The notes: generated by a model from the sequence alone, not told the origin. 10,341 nt of DNA from Actinomycetota bacterium (GCA_018902765.1 JAHIQC010000211.1:1-10341); one strand, 5' to 3'; shown: positions 1-8,085, numbered from the stretch's first letter. Made by a program: numbers and translations.

Positions 1-822
1 GACCTCAACGATCTTGGCCTTGATCCTGGAGCCGTCATCTCCCGTGGCCGCGCCTTCGATGACCACGAGCACCGCACCCTCGACGAAGGCAACGGCGACG
101 ACCTTGCCGCTCTGGCCGTAGTACGCGCTGCGTCCGCCGACGCTCAGCGTGGCGGAGCTGTCCGGATATGAGGCCTTTATCACGCTATCAAGCTCAGCCT
201 TGGCCGCCGTGGCATCCTTGAATTGCTCGGCCACGATGACCGCCTTGAGAAGTGTGCCCGGTGTACCCGGCAGATAATCGCGGGTCAGTGTAAACGGGTC
301 TGTGATCAGCCCCTGGCCGACGAGCCCTGCCACCGAGTCCGGGGTGTATGAAACGAGGCTGAGTATGGGGCCTGTCGGCTGATCGTCGCCGGGAGTCCCG
401 GGATCCTGCCCACCGGGGCCGGGGCCGGTCGGCTGTGTTCCATCAGATGCGGGTATCTTGCCTGATTTGAGCTCAGCCAGCTGAGTGCCCGCTTTGCGAT
501 ATGTGGCATCGAGCTTGAGTATCGCCGTCAGCGCCGCCGCAGCCCCTGCTGAGTCTCCAGCGTCAAGCGCGGCCTGTGCATCGGCGTAGAGCTTCGCGAG
601 CTTCGTGTGCAAGTCACACGTCACGACCCTCGTGCGAACCGAGTGCTTGCCTACCTCGTCGGCAGGGACCTGCAACTCCTCGGTAGTGTCTGAGACGATC
701 TCGCCCTCGGTACACAGCACGATCTCGCCGCTGCGAACCGTCACGGTCTTTGCGCGACATCCCGCCGACAGCGGAAGCGCGATCAAGAGCACTAGCGCAA
801 GCGTGATCCGAAGCGATCTCAT
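1..822 (-). CDS. Lipoprotein with TPR-like helical hairpin and Pro/Gly linker (3' end beyond window)
   Basis: The frame is open from ATG at 822 to the window edge: 274 codons with no stop. The start ATG overlaps the TGA of the upstream membrane-protein gene (ATGA), so translation is probably coupled. Residues 1-22 form a lipoprotein signal: MRSLR, a hydrophobic stretch, then the lipobox LSAGC with the lipidated cysteine at 22. Cys37 and Cys69 could form a disulfide in the first small domain. Residues about 75-118 are an Ala-rich helical pair resembling one TPR unit. Residues about 118-152 are a Pro/Gly/Asp/Gln linker. A mixed alpha/beta domain from about 153 onward contains a GGRSAYYG segment and a valine-rich strand. 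I do not recognise the family. As the last visible gene of the formate dehydrogenase operon it may be an outer-face accessory protein; that is inference from position. The true C-terminus lies outside the window. Confidence 0.85.
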   Translation of the reverse strand, partial: MRSLRITLALVLLIALPLSAGCRAKTVTVRSGEIVLCTEGEIVSDTTEELQVPADEVGKHSVRTRVVTCDLHTKLAKLYADAQAALDAGDSAGAAAALTAILKLDATYRKAGTQLAELKSGKIPASDGTQPTGPGPGGQDPGTPGDDQPTGPILSLVSYTPDSVAGLVGQGLITDPFTLTRDYLPGTPGTLLKAVIVAEQFKDATAAKAELDSVIKASYPDSSATLSVGGRSAYYGQSGKVVAVAFVEGAVLVVIEGAATGDDGSRIKAKIVEV

Positions 823-2318
823 GAGCGTCCTTCCGATACGGGAACCGAAGCCGCATCCACCGCTTCGGGCAATAGCCACACAGACCACGCGCCCAACCCT
901 GCAGCCAGCGCAGATAGAGACAAACCGATCAACTGCCACGCCGAGGAAAGCGGCGTAAACACCAGTGATGCGAACTCCGTGCCGTAGTCTTGCTGGACCT
1001 CCGGCGGAATCCAAGTGACCCACGTGTGCAAAGGCATTGTCCGGAGCACGGTCCACGCCATCGCGAGCACCACGAGCGCCCCGAGAATGCCCGCAGCGCG
1101 CCATCGTCCGAGGCCGGAGCGCACCGACACTAGGACGATGAGAGCCATCGCAAAAGCGAGCCAGCCGGCAACGGTCTCAAAGCCCGCCATCGTGAAATCA
1201 GCAGCGAACACCTCACCGTTACTCAATCCACCTCGCACGGCGACGCCAAGAGCAGGAGCAAGTAGGCCAGCAGCCGCGGCCAAGAGGGCTGCTACCGCGA
1301 GGCCAAGCGCCAGGCGCCCCGGAGGCACGACTCGCTTGCGCGGTGAGTCCGCCAGCGCGATGGCGATGGCGCATGCGCCGACCGCACTCGCCCCAATGAC
1401 GGGAGCGACAAGAATCGGGCGCGGGCCCATGATGCCAACGGCGGATTCAAGAACAGTGAGCAACGTGATCGCAGCAGGAGCGGCGGCGATGGCGGTGCCT
1501 GCTATGAGGGCCCCACGACCGGGGCCGACCGACAGCACCATCAAGTACAACACCGCAGACGCTCCTGCCGAGAGCAGGATGATAGGCGATAAGAGTGTGG
1601 AGAGTCCTGGGGCAGATCCGATGAGTAGCACTGCCCCGGCGAGCCCCGAACCGATGGCGATCGGCAGCGCACTCGTTGCCCAACCGAGCTTCTCTACACG
1701 CGCCGCAAGGTAGAAGACAATCACTACCCATGCCAGCGCTGCTAGGGCCATGTAGACCTGCGGTCCGGTGTAGCGCACGAGCAATGAGAACGAGCTGGGC
1801 CTCTCCCAATTCGCGAGCACGCCGGCCGCAGAGACCAAGAGCAAGAGGGCTGCGGCGAGGCGCAAGAGTCTATCGCGTCCAGCGGCAGCCCCGACGCCCA
1901 CGAGGACGACCCCGACGAAAGCTGTGGTCCAGAACGCGACCACTGAGCCCGCGGGGGCATCACTGTGGCGGTTCGCAAAGACCAACAGCGGCAGTCCTGC
2001 CTGAGCAAGCCCTGACGCGATCGCCATGAGCAGCAGCGAAAGTGCTGGGGCGGGGTGCTCCGAAGCGCCGCTCGAGCGATTCGGCCAGTGAACGGTTGCG
2101 ACCAGCAGGCCGGACAAGAGCGCAGATACGCCGACGACCACGCGAGCGTCGAACCGACCGACAGAGGCCGTGTCCATGACAAAGCGCAACGAAGTTGCGA
2201 GAGCCACAATCACCCAAACCACAAAGGCAAGGCCGGGTCTGGACAGCGTCGTAGCGCGGGGAAGGCCGGACTGTGTCCGGCCTTCCCCCTCGGTACGGTA
2301 TAGCCGCACCAAGCGCAT
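819..2318 (-). CDS. Polytopic membrane protein of unknown function, about 14 TM segments
   Basis: This is a 499-residue protein, very rich in Ala, Leu, Val and Gly. Hydrophobic segments lie near residues 29-49, 58-78, 91-114, 124-146, 150-170, 188-207, 216-234, 240-264, 268-291, 301-323, 335-361, 377-399, 406-427 and 458-483. I chose ATG 2318 because GGGAG sits just upstream and the ORF then begins 8 bases after the cytochrome stop; an ATG at 2351 would overlap the cytochrome gene without a clear ribosome site. The first half faintly recalls DMT/EamA permease organisation. There are few histidines (within VHW, EHP, RHS and PLHTW), so it does not look like a di-heme FdnI cytochrome b, and I see no NrfD signature. 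It occupies the operon slot where a quinone-linked anchor subunit would be expected. A role in electron transfer or cytochrome maturation is only inferred from that. The last hydrophilic loop (about 428-455) carries Trp, Pro, Glu and Asp and may be functional. Confidence 0.82.
   Translation of the reverse strand: MRLVRLYRTEGEGRTQSGLPRATTLSRPGLAFVVWVIVALATSLRFVMDTASVGRFDARVVVGVSALLSGLLVATVHWPNRSSGASEHPAPALSLLLMAIASGLAQAGLPLLVFANRHSDAPAGSVVAFWTTAFVGVVLVGVGAAAGRDRLLRLAAALLLLVSAAGVLANWERPSSFSLLVRYTGPQVYMALAALAWVVIVFYLAARVEKLGWATSALPIAIGSGLAGAVLLIGSAPGLSTLLSPIILLSAGASAVLYLMVLSVGPGRGALIAGTAIAAAPAAITLLTVLESAVGIMGPRPILVAPVIGASAVGACAIAIALADSPRKRVVPPGRLALGLAVAALLAAAAGLLAPALGVAVRGGLSNGEVFAADFTMAGFETVAGWLAFAMALIVLVSVRSGLGRWRAAGILGALVVLAMAWTVLRTMPLHTWVTWIPPEVQQDYGTEFASLVFTPLSSAWQLIGLSLSALAAGLGAWSVWLLPEAVDAASVPVSEGRS
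2258..2288 (-). repeat. Perfect 14-bp inverted repeat / RNA hairpin near the start of the membrane-protein gene
   Basis: The arms 2258-2271 and 2275-2288 are perfectly complementary with a 3-base loop (2272-2274). On the minus-strand transcript the stem begins about 30 bases after the start codon at 2318 and is GC-rich (GGGGAAGGCCGGAC on the 5' arm). It encodes part of the Gly/Arg-rich cytoplasmic N-terminus (EGRTQSGLPR). No U-run follows, so it is not a classical terminator. It could pause polymerase, act as an RNA-stability boundary, or lower translation of the membrane protein relative to the cytochrome. Confidence 0.7.
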
Positions 2319-2326
2319 TCGACTCC

Positions 2327-3541
2327 CTACTTGTTGTGGCAGCTCTCGCACACGTAACGGTTGTCTCCGCGCAGAAGCGCGTTGCCGTCAGTGGGCGGAA
2401 CGCCACCAGTGCCGCTGTCGGGCTGCGGGTCGGTTGAATCGGCCACATTGGCGTAGCCGGTCATAACCGCGCTCGAGCCGTGAGCAACGTGACAGGTCAG
2501 GCAGTCGATCCAGTCCGTGCTGCTGTTGGTTGCCACGTCAGCGGAGCTTCCGTGAGCCAACGGCAAAGGCTGGGTCGTGATGATCAGCGAGCGCGCTCCC
2601 AAGTAGTTGCTGAGCGGTACGTTGACCGGGTGGCGATGACGAACGACCGCACCGAAGCCGTCGTTGCTGTCATAACCCAGAGCGACATTGACCACGCCAG
2701 CTGAATTCTCGGCGCCTGTCGGGTTGATGTACTGGATATGACATCCCGAACACCAGCCGCTCATGCCCTTTTCAGGGTCTGGGCCAGGAGTCAGATCAGC
2801 ATCCGGGGCCTTGGCATACATGGGCTGGGTGTAGTTGGGGGTGTAACCCGCAACCTGCAATGCACCAGGTGCATGAAGCAGCCAACCCGTTGTCGGATAG
2901 CCGGGCTCAGCCGAGACGACCCACGGGGTCGGCTTCGGATCCTCAGGCGTGTAACCAGGAGCGGTTCCGTCGTAGCCACCAACAACAGCGGCAGACGGAC
3001 GCTCGAGCGCCGGAAGGACGTCCTTGAGAAGACGATAGTTGGAGCTACCATGAACGTCATGGCAGGTCGAACAGCTCATCTCAACCTGAGGACCGTCCTT
3101 GAGGTTACCAAGGATGTCCGGCTCGGTGGATCCGCCGTACACCATCCACGACGCACCCGTGTACATGTGCTGCGTGGGGAACAAAGTAGCCTCAAAGCCA
3201 CCGCCGTTGAGCGGATCGTTCTGCGTACCGTTGGTCGTTCCTTCGTAGATGCCGGTTTCGACGTTGGTCTCAGCGCCGAGGCTTACGGAGTCATGACATG
3301 TGTAGCAGAACTGGTAGATCTCGGTGGACGTCCCGAGCAGCAACGCGCTGCCCTGGGTGTTGTCGGTCTTGGTCCACGTGATGGAGCTGGCAGCCGTGTG
3401 TGCGCGGTGACAACCGGCGCAGGCGTCCGTGTCCATCGTATAACCACCGTGGATCGAGAAGTTCGCCATCGCCACACCTGGGGTCAAAGCGATGATGACT
3501 GCCGCGGTTACGACCGCGAGCGCAATAAGGCGCTTACGCAT
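2327..3541 (-). CDS. Secreted hexaheme c-type cytochrome
   Basis: This is a 404-residue protein with a Sec signal (MRKR, a hydrophobic core, then cleavage probably after AMA at residue 26). Six CxxCH heme-c motifs begin at Cys41 (CAGCH), Cys79 (CYTCH), Cys157 (CSTCH), Cys264 (CSGCH), Cys347 (CLTCH) and Cys398 (CESCH). Three of them are followed by xxH (CHRAH, CHDVH, CHVAH), the doubled-CxxCH type of arrangement that can supply distal ligands. Other His residues (His125, His302, His304, His330) are candidates too. The protein ends two residues after the last heme motif and has no C-terminal anchor, so it is soluble outside the membrane or docked to a partner. Its start lies 6 bases after the fdhB stop and is preceded by GGGGAGGGG. 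The likely role is to accept electrons from the FdhAB module. Heme attachment needs cytochrome c maturation genes that are not in this window. Confidence 0.92.
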   Translation of the reverse strand: MRKRLIALAVVTAAVIIALTPGVAMANFSIHGGYTMDTDACAGCHRAHTAASSITWTKTDNTQGSALLLGTSTEIYQFCYTCHDSVSLGAETNVETGIYEGTTNGTQNDPLNGGGFEATLFPTQHMYTGASWMVYGGSTEPDILGNLKDGPQVEMSCSTCHDVHGSSNYRLLKDVLPALERPSAAVVGGYDGTAPGYTPEDPKPTPWVVSAEPGYPTTGWLLHAPGALQVAGYTPNYTQPMYAKAPDADLTPGPDPEKGMSGWCSGCHIQYINPTGAENSAGVVNVALGYDSNDGFGAVVRHRHPVNVPLSNYLGARSLIITTQPLPLAHGSSADVATNSSTDWIDCLTCHVAHGSSAVMTGYANVADSTDPQPDSGTGGVPPTDGNALLRGDNRYVCESCHNK

Positions 3542-3547
3542 TCTTGA

Positions 3548-4378
3548 TCACCCCTCCCCGTTAGCAAGGCGAATACGACGAGCTATCACCGCGATGATAC
3601 CACCGGCAACGAGCGTCGGCACCACGGTAGCCTTGCTGACAGAATCGGTCAGCATGCTCGAGAGCATCGGCGTGATGTGGTCTTCGACGAACGGGTCGGC
3701 CTTCGGAGCTGCGATGATGTACTTCTTACTTGCCCAGAACATGCTGCCGTCGCCCTGGTAGGAGATGTATCCACCAGTGGCAATGATTCCGCCAGCACCG
3801 ACGATAGCGGCACGAGTGTCCCACTGCATCGCCTTGGCAGGGCAGGTGTAGACACACGTAGGCTCATGCGCCTTCTCGGCGACAAGACCGATCTCCGCGG
3901 CCGTGGCACGCGTCGGGTTCGGATCGCCATACGCCGGGTCAAGGTCGGCTGCCGCGCCCGCAACACCGTTGCACAGCGTGCACTTCCAAGCCTTGGACGT
4001 GGTGAACAGGTCGCTACCGACACCGACCTTGGGATAACCGCCGCGCTGGCAGTCGGTCACGCACTGCCTGCTGCACTGGGTCGGATCACACTTGGTCGGA
4101 TCAATCGCGACTGCGCCGTCTGCCTTCTTCTCAAGCGCGCCGAAGGGGCAACGCTTGACACAGGGAGGATCGGGGCAGTGCCAGCAGCTGAATCGGATAA
4201 ACGGACCCATATCCAGTCGCTTCTGGCTCTTGATGATGACCCTCTGGTCCGGAGCGGTCTTGTGAACGCCCGGGTTAAGCGCCTTCATCTTCCACTTGCG
4301 CTTACAGCTGATTACGCAGCCGTTGCAGCGCATGCACTTATCTACATCTTGAAAAACAGCCATCGTATTAGTAGCCAC
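3548..4378 (-). CDS. fdhB: Formate dehydrogenase iron-sulfur (beta) subunit, FdnH/FdhB-like
   Basis: This 276-residue ferredoxin-type subunit should carry electrons from FdhA onward. Cysteine groups lie at 15/18/21/25 (CxxCxxCxxxC), 65/68/73/77 (CxxCx4CxxxC), 97/102/106/110, and 133/136 paired with 175/179, enough for four [4Fe-4S] clusters as in the DmsB/FdnH/NrfC family. The third group has spacing Cx4Cx3Cx3C, two residues longer than the usual CxxC opening. Residues about 248-266 form one hydrophobic segment followed by ARRIRL, a single C-terminal membrane anchor like that of FdnH. No signal peptide is visible; export together with the Tat-bearing FdhA is expected from the family. The start is GTG at 4378, supported by a near-perfect ribosome site (GGGAGGTGA) ending 6 bases upstream. 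An internal ATG at residue 6 lacks such support. It lies 15 bases after fdhA and 6 before the cytochrome gene. Confidence 0.93.
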   Translation of the reverse strand: MATNTMAVFQDVDKCMRCNGCVISCKRKWKMKALNPGVHKTAPDQRVIIKSQKRLDMGPFIRFSCWHCPDPPCVKRCPFGALEKKADGAVAIDPTKCDPTQCSRQCVTDCQRGGYPKVGVGSDLFTTSKAWKCTLCNGVAGAAADLDPAYGDPNPTRATAAEIGLVAEKAHEPTCVYTCPAKAMQWDTRAAIVGAGGIIATGGYISYQGDGSMFWASKKYIIAAPKADPFVEDHITPMLSSMLTDSVSKATVVPTLVAGGIIAVIARRIRLANGEG

Positions 4379-4393
4379 TGATCGTCACCTCCC
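4379..4393 (-). promoter_or_regulatory. Strong Shine-Dalgarno that sets the GTG start of fdhB
   Basis: The whole 15-base gap between the fdhA stop (TAA, 4394-4396) and the GTG at 4378 is occupied by GGGAGGTGACGATCA on the minus strand. GGAGGTGA is a full complement of the 16S rRNA 3' tail, at normal spacing from the GTG. This supports the non-ATG start over the ATG five codons later, and predicts efficient initiation of the beta subunit. Confidence 0.8.
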
Positions 4394-7300
4394 TTAGGAT
4401 ATCTTCGCGATATTGCACAGACAGGCCTTGTATTCGGGGATGGTCGTGTTCGCATCACCGGCGTCGATACACAGGTCGTTCGCACGGCTACCCGTGGAAA
4501 GACCGCGATCGCCCCAGTGCCACGGAATCGCGACGACACCCTGACCAACACGCTGGTTGGACTTCAGACCGACTCCAACGCGAGCCCTGAAGCCCTTTGC
4601 GAAGCCAGCTGCGCCATCCGTACGACTCTGCTGGTCGGCGATGCTGTCGCTTCTGGCGGTGGTGACATTCACCCAATCGCCGGTCACGATACCGAGTGCC
4701 TGAGCGTCGATCGAGTTGATCTCCACCCAAGGCTCCGGCTCCATCTCGACGTTCCACGCATTGTTGCGAGTGATGGGGCCGCCCTGGAAATGCTCGACGC
4801 ACCGAATGGTGGTTAGCACGAGCGGGTACGAGGCGGGATCGACCGTGTACGCAGGGTTGCGCCCTGAGCTCGAAGTGGCGACCATGGTGTCGGGCTTGAC
4901 ACAGCTCCACTTGGCTGCGCCGGTGGTGTTGCGACCCCATACAGCGGCGAGGTCTTCACGCGGCGTCTCGTACGGCTCCACGTGTCCAGGGAATCTACCC
5001 GTGAGCACGTGAGGCGCAGTGTAGCTGACCAGACACGTATCGGGCTTGTCCTTAAGGGTGTGAACCGAGCGGTACGTAGTTCCATAGTCAATCACGCCGC
5101 TGTTGGTGCTCACGAAGAGCCTCGCGACCTGATCTGGGCCCTGGAAGCCGTCGGCCTGATCCCAAGGAGTGTCGACGCTCTGGTTGTACAGGACTCGCCT
5201 GTTGACCAGCCACGCGTAACCCCAGTTCTTGAACATAAGGTTGTCGTCCTTGACGGCGTTATAGGCCGCCAGATCGGCAAAGCCAAGCGCCTGAGCTGCA
5301 GCATCGCTAGCCAGCGTCTGGCCAAGGTCGCGGTTGTCGCGCGACTTGGCGCGGTTGGCTACCACCCAGTCGCCGCCCTGGCCGCCCGTACCCGTACCGG
5401 GGGTGCCTGCGTATGCAAGCGTGTACAGCCAGAACGTGCCACCAGCAGGTCCGGGGGTCTTGACGTTGGCGCTCATCTGACGATAAACCGCCTCGCAGAC
5501 GGCCTCGGAGCCTGTGGCTGTGCCGAGCGTGGGAGCGGTTGCGTTTGCAGCCCAGCTCTCAACGTTGGCCATGGTCACAGCGGTCTCGAAAGAGCCAGTC
5601 GCAGGTGTCCATCCACCAGCGTACTGCTCGCCGTAAAGCTTGTCGTAGACCGTCCCAACGATCGGTACGGAGAGACTGGCCCACACGGCGGAGATATGCG
5701 AGAACGCTCCAGCGACGTCAAGTGCCTTCGCGAAACGAAGGAGCATCTCGATATCGGACTTGCTGTTGCCCAAAGGCATGGTCGCGCGCTCGCGCCACTG
5801 CAAGACACGTCCGGAGTTGGTAACGCTACCGGCTTCCTCGACGTATGAGCACGACGGAATCAGGTAGGTATAGCTACCGGTCTTGCGCTTACATGCGGCA
5901 GTCTCCTGCTCGAAGAGGTCGACGACCACGAGGGTGTCGAGGTTCTCCAGCCCGGTGCGCACCATGCTCTGGTTCGGCTCTGTGATTGCAGGATTCTGAC
6001 CCCAGACAACTGCGCCTCGGGTGATTCCAGCAGCCATGTTGCGGAACATGGTGATGTGATCGTTGCCGTTTGACTTGGGCCACAGTGCATAAATCTTGTC
6101 CATGTCACCAGCAACGAGGTTGCCGCCTGCATCCTGGATGTCACCAAAGAACTTGTTGGTCATCTTAAGGAAGCCTGCCTGCTGCAGCCCGTTCACGTAC
6201 TTGGCCGGGTTGTAGGCATCGGCGTAGGCACTGCCACTGAGCCGGATACCGTACAGCTTGTCCATGTACTGGCCGAACGACTGAGTGAAGTTCGGGTTCG
6301 CGGAGTACCCAGGAATCAGGTGATAGAGGAGACCCATGTCAGTGGAGCCCTGCACGTTGTGAATGCCGCGTAGAGCGTTGATGCCGCCACCCGCACGTCC
6401 CATGTTGCCCAGAAGCGTCTGGAGCGTCGCGAACGACTTGACGTTCTGGCCGCCGCAGGTGTGCTGGGTGATACCCATGGCATAGAGCATGGTGGTTGAG
6501 CGGTAGTACTGGTTCTTGGGATCAAACAAGATGGTCCCAGGCGTAGCCGGGTCATAGCTCGAGAAACGGCTGTTCTCCAGGTACGCATCGGCCACCGCAA
6601 CAATCTCGGCCTCGGTGCAACCGCAAATGTCGGCCACCGTGGTGAGATCGTACGGGGCGACCTGCTCGGCCAGCTTGTTGTACACGGTGTCGACGCCAGC
6701 CGCATTGTAGGAAGCGGCCATGACCGGCAGGCTCGAGATCCCGGACTGCAGCGAGCGCTGATAGTCCGGCTGACCGCCAAAACCAGTCTCGTCGATGACG
6801 AACGCTGCATCCGTATAGCGCGGACGCGACACGGCGGTGCCTGTGCCCAGATCGTTCGTGTACGTACGGCTCTGGTTCTGGTTGAGGTATGCCTCCCAGT
6901 TGGTCTTCTTTTGACCTGAGATGTTGGTGATGATGTAGTTGATCAGCCCGTTGATGAAGGCGATGTCGCTGCCGGGGCGGATACGCACGTAAAGATCGGC
7001 CTGGGCCGCAGTGCGCGTCTTTCGCGGATCGACGACGACGAGCTTCGCCTTGGGGTGACCGTTGGCGCCAGCACGGGCCTTATTGATGTGGGCCATGCTT
7101 GCGGGGTGATTCTCGGCCGGGTTGGCACCCATCACGATGAAGCACGTGGCGTTTGCCATATCCGTCCAGTTATTCGTCATTGCGCCTCGCCCGAATGCGG
7201 CGGCCAGACCGGCCACCGTAGACGAGTGTCAAATACGAGCCTGATGCTCGGTGTCTGTCGTCCCGAAGTTCGCAATGAGCTTCCGATAGACGTAGTTCGA

Positions 7301-7891
7301 CTCGTTGTTCATGTGAGAACTGCCGAAGAATACGACGCCCTTGCTGTCGTATTGCTCCAGACCGGTCGTCCAGTCGGCGTAGCCTCGAGCGACCACTTCG
7401 TCGTCACGATGGCCCTTGAGCCTGACAGCGGCTTCCTCCATAGCAGTCTGGAGATCCATCGCGGTCCAGTCGCTGGTGCCTTCGATGCGGCGATACGCAA
7501 CGCCCTCAGTGAAGGCGGGGTTGGCCGCAAAGACCGGATTCACGGGATGAGTACCCGCGTAAGCGCCGATACGACGCTTGTTGGTGACGAGCTGGAACGC
7601 GCCCGCACCCTTCGCACACAAACCGCCCTGGTTAAAGGGCGACATATAGTCGCCGTAGACATCGATGACGTTCTTATCAACGTCTACGTCGACAAGCTGC
7701 CCGCAACTCGCGGAACAGTAGGGGCATGTGGTGTGGTATGTCGCATCGACCGTCGCAGCAGCAGCCATTGAAGGCGCGACTGCGAAGTCGAGGCCGGCAG
7801 CACCAACAGCCGCAGCAGCAGCGCCAGTCTTCAGGAAATCCCGACGACTGAGGCCCTGCTTCACCCCTTCTTCCTTGTCGTATTTCGCCAT
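4394..7891 (-). CDS. fdhA: Formate dehydrogenase alpha subunit, selenocysteine-containing, Tat-exported (FdnG-like)
   Basis: One 1165-residue reading frame contains an in-frame UGA at 7229-7231. It catalyses formate oxidation to CO2 at a bis-MGD Mo or W site facing outside the cytoplasm. ATG 7891 is preceded by GAGAGGG at 7899-7905. Residues 15-21 are the Tat motif SRRDFLK, followed by an Ala-rich core. Cys56, Cys59, Cys63 and Cys92 bind one [4Fe-4S] cluster (CxxCxxxC-x28-C) and LCAKG follows. HQARI precedes Sec221 and His222; the next residues, TVAGLAAAFGRGAMTNNW, match the FDH family. Arg508 in INALRGIHNVQG is the counterpart of catalytic Arg333 of E. coli FdhF. The C-terminal molydopterin-binding domain includes EPWVEINSIDAQALGI and IPWHWGD. 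The protein is about 150 residues longer than E. coli FdnG (1015), with extra length both between Sec and Arg and further C-terminal. It heads the fdhAB-cytochrome operon behind a long regulated leader. Function requires SelA/B/C/D encoded elsewhere. Confidence 0.95.
7186..7231 (-). promoter_or_regulatory. Bacterial SECIS element with selenocysteine UGA codon
   Basis: The UGA is at 7231-7229. Eleven bases later the transcript forms a 7-bp stem, 7217-7211 (GGTGGCC) with 7205-7199 (GGCCGCC), closed by the loop GGTCT (7210-7206). A lower helix can form between CTCG (7226-7223) and CGAG (7189-7186). From memory, the E. coli fdhF SECIS has the same 11-base spacing from UGA to the apical stem and the same GGUCU apical loop, which is the SelB contact. 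The flanking frame stays open on both sides and the protein aligns across the UGA, so this is recoding and not a stop. Confidence 0.9.
7229..7231 (-). other. UGA codon decoded as selenocysteine (Sec221 of FdhA)
   Basis: TGA interrupts an otherwise continuous frame exactly between ARI and HSSTV, where Sec (or Cys in other homologues) ligates the metal in formate dehydrogenases. His222 right after it is the conserved catalytic histidine. Naive annotation would give two adjacent fragments, 7229-7891 and 4394-7216. Confidence 0.93.
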
Positions 7892-7944
7892 ACTGTATCC
7901 CTCTCTTTGCTCCACCAGCCGTTCCGGCGTGGCGGATCGGGTCC

Positions 7945-7971
7945 CGCGCGAGAGCGGTTCGCTCACGCGCG
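7945..7971 (-). other. GC-rich hairpin in the fdhA 5' leader
   Basis: On the transcript, CGCGCG (7971-7966) pairs with CGCGCG (7950-7945) and GAGCG (7964-7960) pairs with CGCTC (7956-7952), with a T/T mismatch between the two helices and a three-base loop. The hairpin ends about 53 bases before the fdhA start codon. No U-run follows, so it is unlikely to be a terminator; it may stabilise the mRNA 5' end after processing or pause polymerase. Confidence 0.5.
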
Positions 7972-7974
7972 CGT

Positions 7975-8085
7975 CTACACCGTGGACACCACCTCCTTCA
8001 GGATCGGGCGAAGGCTGAATCCGCGCACGAAAAAGCCGACCAGACTCCACGCCCTCGTGGTGCCATTCGGTCGGCCAGATTGCAC
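7975..8085 (-). CDS. Possible 36-residue leader ORF overlapping the terminator
   Basis: AAGGAGG at 8097-8091 lies 5 bases before GTG 8085, an excellent ribosome site in a region with no other gene. The frame runs 36 codons to TAG at 7977-7975 and would encode VQSGRPNGTTRAWSLVGFF and a basic/hydrophobic tail. It crosses both arms of the predicted terminator (8076-8030), so ribosomes on it would block hairpin formation. I do not recognise the peptide, and it may be fortuitous. It shows no obvious run of regulatory codons as in amino-acid attenuators. Confidence 0.25.
   Translation of the reverse strand: MQSGRPNGTTRAWSLVGFFVRGFSLRPILKEVVSTV
8030..8076 (-). terminator. Intrinsic terminator in the fdhA leader (attenuator)
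   Basis: On the minus-strand transcript GGCCGACC (8076-8069) pairs with GGTCGGC (8041-8035) plus a terminal G-U, and five T residues follow at once (8034-8030). Inside, CCACG (8060-8056) and CGTGG (8051-8047) form a second stem with an AGGG loop. A stem followed by a U-run, about 140 bases upstream of fdhA and after the riboswitch-like element, is the arrangement of transcription attenuation. The internal loops on both sides of the upper stem make it less compact than typical. Confidence 0.65.

Noticed and set aside
1015..1713. 232-codon plus-strand ORF
   Set aside because: It is antisense to the polytopic membrane-protein gene; its Ala/Pro/Arg-rich low-complexity translation is what GC-rich antisense frames give. 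No ribosome site or domain.
2316..2351. Membrane-protein start at 2351
   Set aside because: It would overlap the end of the cytochrome gene; GGGAG directly before ATG 2318 gives a better start.
2738..3547. 269-codon plus-strand ORF
   Set aside because: It is fully antisense to the cytochrome gene, whose six CxxCH motifs and signal peptide fix the true frame.
3677..4381. 234-codon plus-strand ORF
   Set aside because: It is antisense to fdhB, where the cysteine clusters identify the coding strand.
4982..5848. 288-codon plus-strand ORF
   Set aside because: It is antisense to the central part of fdhA; no recognisable motif and no promoter or ribosome site.
7214..7231. fdhA as a broken gene, with the downstream part starting at GTG 7216
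   Set aside because: The frame continues unchanged across the UGA, motifs align on both sides, and a SECIS hairpin with the right spacing follows. Decoding as Sec is the better reading.
7945..7971. GC-rich leader hairpin as a terminator
   Set aside because: The stem is strong but GGACCCGATCC follows, not a U-run; listed as a leader hairpin only.
7892..8050. N-terminal extension of fdhA to position 8050
   Set aside because: It would place 53 Arg/Gly/Pro-rich residues before the Tat signal and has no good ribosome site. GAGAGGG 7 bases before ATG 7891 and the position of SRRDFLK support the shorter form.
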